From the NCBI RefSeq assembly GCF_008932295.1, contig NZ_WBWA01000006.1:62001-126000 (forward strand): 64,000 nt of DNA, written 5' to 3'. The notes beneath the pieces are model-generated. The model did no database searches. It was not told the DNA's origin and saw only the letters and a list, made by a program, of their open reading frames with translations. Shown piece by piece: positions 61,616-64,000 of this stretch. Both the position numbers and the translations under genes were made by a program. Within the stretch, counting starts at the first letter, position 1; each line of letters opens with the position of its first letter. Source of the stretch: Brucella tritici (GTDB lineage Bacteria; Pseudomonadota; Alphaproteobacteria; Rhizobiales; Rhizobiaceae).

Positions 61616-61641
61616 GGAACGAATCGGCGACGAATCGCTGA
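61616..61641 (+). repeat. 26-bp direct repeat, copy 2
   Basis: Exact copy of 61334-61359, 282 bp further on. Similarity extends weakly downstream (both are followed after 15-25 bp by TTTGTTC). Confidence 0.7.
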
Positions 61642-61816
61642 TCCGCAAAGTTTCTCCATTTGTTCTCACCACATCTGGTGTTCAAAGTGCCAGACACGCC
61701 ATAGAAAATCGAAACCAGACGAACCTTGATGAGCATTTCTTCGATTTCGCGTTAACTTTTCCGGCAATTCCGTATGCCCGACGCCTCCGATTTCAAACGT
61801 CTCATTGCGGAAACAA

Positions 61817-61852
61817 AAAGGCGGACGGAGCTATTTCTCCACCCGCCCCTCT
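61817..61852 (-). terminator. intrinsic terminator of phaA
   Basis: A GGCGG.TGGAG/CTCC.TCCGCC stem of about 10-11 bp with a 6-nt loop, followed by TTTTTG on the minus strand, 18 bp after the stop codon. Confidence 0.8.
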
Positions 61853-61869
61853 TCTGATAAAGGCGAAGG

Positions 61870-63054
61870 TCAGTCGCGCTCGACGCACAAGGCAACGCCC
61901 ATGCCGCCGCCGATGCAAAGTGTCGCCAGACCGCGCTTGGCATCACGGCGCTGCATTTCGTAAAGCAACGTTGTCAGAACGCGCGCGCCGGAGGCACCTA
62001 TCGGATGTCCGATCGCGATTGCTCCGCCATTGACATTGACGATACCCGGGTTGAGGCCAAGATCACGGACAACAGCGCAGGACTGCGCAGCAAAGGCTTC
62101 GTTGGCTTCGACCAGATCGAGATCACCGACGCTCCAGCCTGCCTTTTCCAATGCCTTCTTCGTCGCCGGAATCGGCCCCGTTCCCATGATCGACGGATCG
62201 ACGCCAGCCGTCGCCCAGGAAACGATGCGAGCCAGCGGCTTCACACCACGTTTGGCAGCCTCATCCGCATCCATCAGCACCACTGCTGCAGCGCCATCGT
62301 TAATCCCGGATGCGTTACCCGCAGTGACCGTTCCTTCCTTGTCGAAAGCCGGTCTCAGCTTGGTCAAAGCCTCCATCGTCGTACCGGGACGGATATATTC
62401 GTCAACTGAGACAACGACATCCCCCTTGCGACCTTTCACGGTGAAGGGAACGATTTCATCCTCGAACCTACCGGCAGTCTGTGCAGCTTCCGCCTTCTGC
62501 TGGGAGGCCAGTGCGAACTCATCCTGATCGGCGCGGGTCAACTGCCACTGGCGAGCTATATTTTCCGCCGTGATCCCCATGTGATAGCCATTGAAGGCAT
62601 CGGTCAGGCCGTCCTTCAGCATGGTGTCGATCATCTTGAAGTCGCCCATTTTCACGCCCGAACGCAAATGCGCGCAATGCGGCGCCATGGACATGGATTC
62701 CTGGCCGCCTGCCACGATGATCTTGGCATCGCCGGAAAGAATCTGCTGCATGCCGAGCGCGACCGCCCGCAAACCCGAACCGCATAGCTGGTTGATCGAG
62801 AAGGCCGTTGTCTCCTTCGGGCAACCGGCGTCCATGGCCGCCTGCCGCGCCGGGTTCTGCCCTTCACCTGCCGTCAGCACCTGTCCGAGAATAACCTCGT
62901 CCACATCAGTCGCCGCCACACCGGCGCGTTCCAGCGCGCCTTTGATGACCGCCGCACCCAGTTCATGTGCGGGGATATTGGCAAACGCACCGTTGAAAGC
63001 GCCCACTGCGGTACGCGCCGCGCTGGCAATGACGATGGCTTTCTGGTCGGACAT
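61870..63054 (-). CDS. phaA: acetyl-CoA C-acetyltransferase
   Basis: The 394-residue biosynthetic-type thiolase condenses two acetyl-CoA for polyhydroxybutyrate or ketone-body metabolism. The nucleophilic cysteine lies in [12 protein letters not shown] near residue 89. The second set is [20 protein letters not shown] and the terminal [10 protein letters not shown]. The ATG at 63054 follows AAGGAGGAAAG; the longer frame is not conserved. No phaB follows downstream. Confidence 0.94.
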   Translation of the reverse strand: MSDQKAIVIASAARTAVGAFNGAFANIPAHELGAAVIKGALERAGVAATDVDEVILGQVLTAGEGQNPARQAAMDAGCPKETTAFSINQLCGSGLRAVALGMQQILSGDAKIIVAGGQESMSMAPHCAHLRSGVKMGDFKMIDTMLKDGLTDAFNGYHMGITAENIARQWQLTRADQDEFALASQQKAEAAQTAGRFEDEIVPFTVKGRKGDVVVSVDEYIRPGTTMEALTKLRPAFDKEGTVTAGNASGINDGAAAVVLMDADEAAKRGVKPLARIVSWATAGVDPSIMGTGPIPATKKALEKAGWSVGDLDLVEANEAFAAQSCAVVRDLGLNPGIVNVNGGAIAIGHPIGASGARVLTTLLYEMQRRDAKRGLATLCIGGGMGVALCVERD

Positions 63055-63070
63055 TCTTTCCTCCTTGAAA

Positions 63071-63082
63071 TGTTGCGCAACA
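63071..63082. promoter_or_regulatory. 12-bp perfect palindrome before phaA
   Basis: TGTTGCGCAACA lies 16 bp upstream of the phaA start codon, next to the ribosome binding site. A repressor site (for example of a PhaR-like regulator) is possible but unproven. Confidence 0.35.
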
Positions 63083-63239
63083 CAAAGACCAAAATTCCGG
63101 CCTTGGCAAGCTTTGCAGTGCGTCAGCAACCGTCTTCATGAAAATCGATAAAGTGTTTTTCCCATGGCGAGCAGCATTGGAGTGTGCATTGCCGGTCATG
63201 ATCGCTAAATTACATTTAGCTATAAATAGGAGATTATCC

Positions 63240-63671
63240 ATGCCTTCACTGACGCTCGAACAAGCCAATGGGATTATTGCCGGTGCCTTTGCCAAGGCGG
63301 CGGAGCTGAAACTGAAGCCGCTGGCTGTTTGCGTTCTCGATGCAGGCGGCCATGTGAAGGCTTTCCAGCGTCAGGACGGCGCGTCCATGCTCCGCTTCGA
63401 GATCGGCTCGGGCAAGGCCTATGGCGCGCTTGCGGTCGGCACCGGCTCACGCTGGCTGAACAATCAGGCAAAGGACCGTCCACACTTCCTGGAAGGCCTC
63501 TCGGGCGTGTCGGGCGGCAAGGTCGTGCCGGTACCGGGTGGCGTTCTGATAAAGGATGCAGGCGGCGAAATCCTCGGTGCAGTCGGCATTTCCGGCGACA
63601 CATCGGACAATGACGAGATTGCAGCCATTTCCGGCATCGAAGGCGCAGGCTTTGCATCTGACGCAGGCTGA
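63240..63671 (+). CDS. GlcG/HbpS family heme-binding-like protein
   Basis: A 143-residue protein with the family pattern LAVCVLDAGGHVKAFQRQDGAS (residues about 28-49), GSGKAYGALAVGT, and GGVLIKDAGGEILGAVGISGDTSDNDE. The family includes HbpS, a heme-binding extracellular sensor, and GlcG of glycolate operons; no signal peptide is present here. AGGAG precedes the ATG by seven bases. Divergent from phaA. Confidence 0.88.
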   Translation: MPSLTLEQANGIIAGAFAKAAELKLKPLAVCVLDAGGHVKAFQRQDGASMLRFEIGSGKAYGALAVGTGSRWLNNQAKDRPHFLEGLSGVSGGKVVPVPGGVLIKDAGGEILGAVGISGDTSDNDEIAAISGIEGAGFASDAG

Positions 63672-63690
63672 TTTTCAATAATTGTTCTCG

Positions 63691-63718
63691 ATCAAGGCCG
63701 CTTCATGCGGCCTTTTTC
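63691..63718 (+). terminator. terminator of the GlcG/HbpS gene
   Basis: AAGGCCGC/GCGGCCTT with a 4-nt loop, followed by TTTCATG. Confidence 0.8.
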
Positions 63719-63748
63719 ATGCAGTTTGCAAAGAAGGCCGCACAAAAG

Positions 63749-63785
63749 AAAACGCCGCTTCCGGAAACCGGAAACGGCGTTCTTG
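63749..63785 (-). terminator. terminator of rpmF
   Basis: AACGCCG...TTCCGG/CCGGAA...CGGCGTT, an extended stem with a short loop, followed on the minus strand by TTCTTTTG. Confidence 0.75.
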
Positions 63786-63819
63786 AAAATCATCTTTCGG
63801 CTGCAATGCAGCGTCAGAC

Positions 63820-63999
63820 TTATTCCTTGGCTTCGAGGACCTGACGGCCGCGATACATACCGCTCTTCAGATCGATATGATGCGGACGACGAAGTTCGCC
63901 CGAGTTCTTGTCCTCGACATAGGTCGGGGCCTTGAGAGCGTCAGCCGAACGGCGCATGCCGCGCTTCGACGGAGACGTTTTTCGTTTTGGTACTGCCAT
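63820..63999 (-). CDS. rpmF: 50S ribosomal protein bL32
   Basis: A 59-residue large-subunit ribosomal protein ([20 protein letters not shown]...). It lacks the zinc-binding cysteines, as is usual in alphaproteobacteria. The start codon is one base from the window edge, so its promoter and ribosome binding site are not visible. Confidence 0.96.
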   Translation of the reverse strand: MAVPKRKTSPSKRGMRRSADALKAPTYVEDKNSGELRRPHHIDLKSGMYRGRQVLEAKE

Positions 64000-64000
64000 G

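Larger units (their letters stand above)
61152..61869. other. 718-bp gap between the helicase and phaA genes
   Basis: It contains an exact 26-bp direct repeat (61334-61359 and 61616-61641) with two GANTC sites per copy, three GTTAAC-type motifs (near 61480, 61596, 61751), and the phaA terminator. No gene was recognised. Confidence 0.55.

Noticed and set aside
1..64000. CRISPR arrays, prophage, IS transposases, tRNA or rRNA genes
   Set aside because: None seen: no regularly spaced repeats, no transposase or integrase domains and no tRNA-like cloverleaf or conserved rRNA segments were recognised by eye.

Overview
The window looks like a piece of the main chromosome of an alphaproteobacterium of the order Hyphomicrobiales, most probably the Brucella/Ochrobactrum group. 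This rests on gene content and order (ruvCBA next to an OpgC-type protein, a BioR-bioY pair, a class I aldolase with tkt-gap-pgk, RcdA, TrcR, GapR and CarD proteins, the RpoH2-type sigma factor), on alphaproteobacterial regulatory motifs (CtrA, BioR and EcfG-type sites) and on a REP-like repeat family of the kind common in this order. The name is an inference from remembered families; no database was searched. Nearly all genes are housekeeping genes, densely packed. No tRNA, rRNA, IS transposase, prophage or CRISPR array was seen.

Layout. 1-2.5 kb: ruvB (cut by the window edge), ruvA and ruvC, then rcdA. 2.5-3.05 kb: a regulatory gap with two exact CtrA boxes, a DnaA box and a probable structured small RNA. 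3-8.2 kb: OpgC-family acyltransferase, thiE, a Sel1-repeat protein, efp, suhB. 8.2-8.4 kb: a 23-codon gene in an AT-rich gap. 8.7-12.7 kb: a MotA/TolQ-like plus OmpA-like pair and an ABC exporter. 12.8-16.1 kb: rpmE, yebC, then bioR and bioY with BioR operators. 16.1-20.5 kb: terC, ymdB, 5-formyl-THF cyclo-ligase, an SRPBCC membrane protein, 6S RNA, zapA and a DUF4164 gene. 20.8-28.3 kb: central carbon genes tkt, gap, pgk and fba with a glycolipid-binding-family gene and a PQQ-type sugar dehydrogenase. 28.3-36.4 kb: a 54-codon membrane protein gene, prpE, an SDR, a DUF1127-like protein, a WYL regulator, trcR, a quinone oxidoreductase, DUF1192, MFS. 36.6-42.5 kb: two divergent DUF465 genes, purE-purK, bL36, a TPR protein, pyk, DUF1036. 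42.7-47.4 kb: N-formylglutamate amidohydrolase, gapR, aldo/keto reductase, ABC-F protein, a glycine-zipper lipoprotein. 47.5-51.8 kb: thiamine salvage (thiN; TPP riboswitch-thiBPQ). 52-64 kb: M48 protease, MOSC protein, rpoH2, carD, fdxA, an S4 protein, a Suv3-like helicase, phaA, a GlcG/HbpS protein and rpmF.

The most interesting signals are small. They are: a CtrA-box-driven, three-hairpin RNA candidate next to rcdA; an unannotated 23-aa amphipathic peptide gene with consensus signals; a REP-type hairpin inserted in the variable arm of the TPP riboswitch of thiBPQ; two genes (zapA and the M48 lipoprotein) whose conserved frame starts at ATA after a Shine-Dalgarno sequence; an A8 run that breaks the terC frame; two copies of a double-palindrome, MITE-like element bounded by CTAGTGG/CCACTAG; and an EcfG-type promoter in front of rpoH2.
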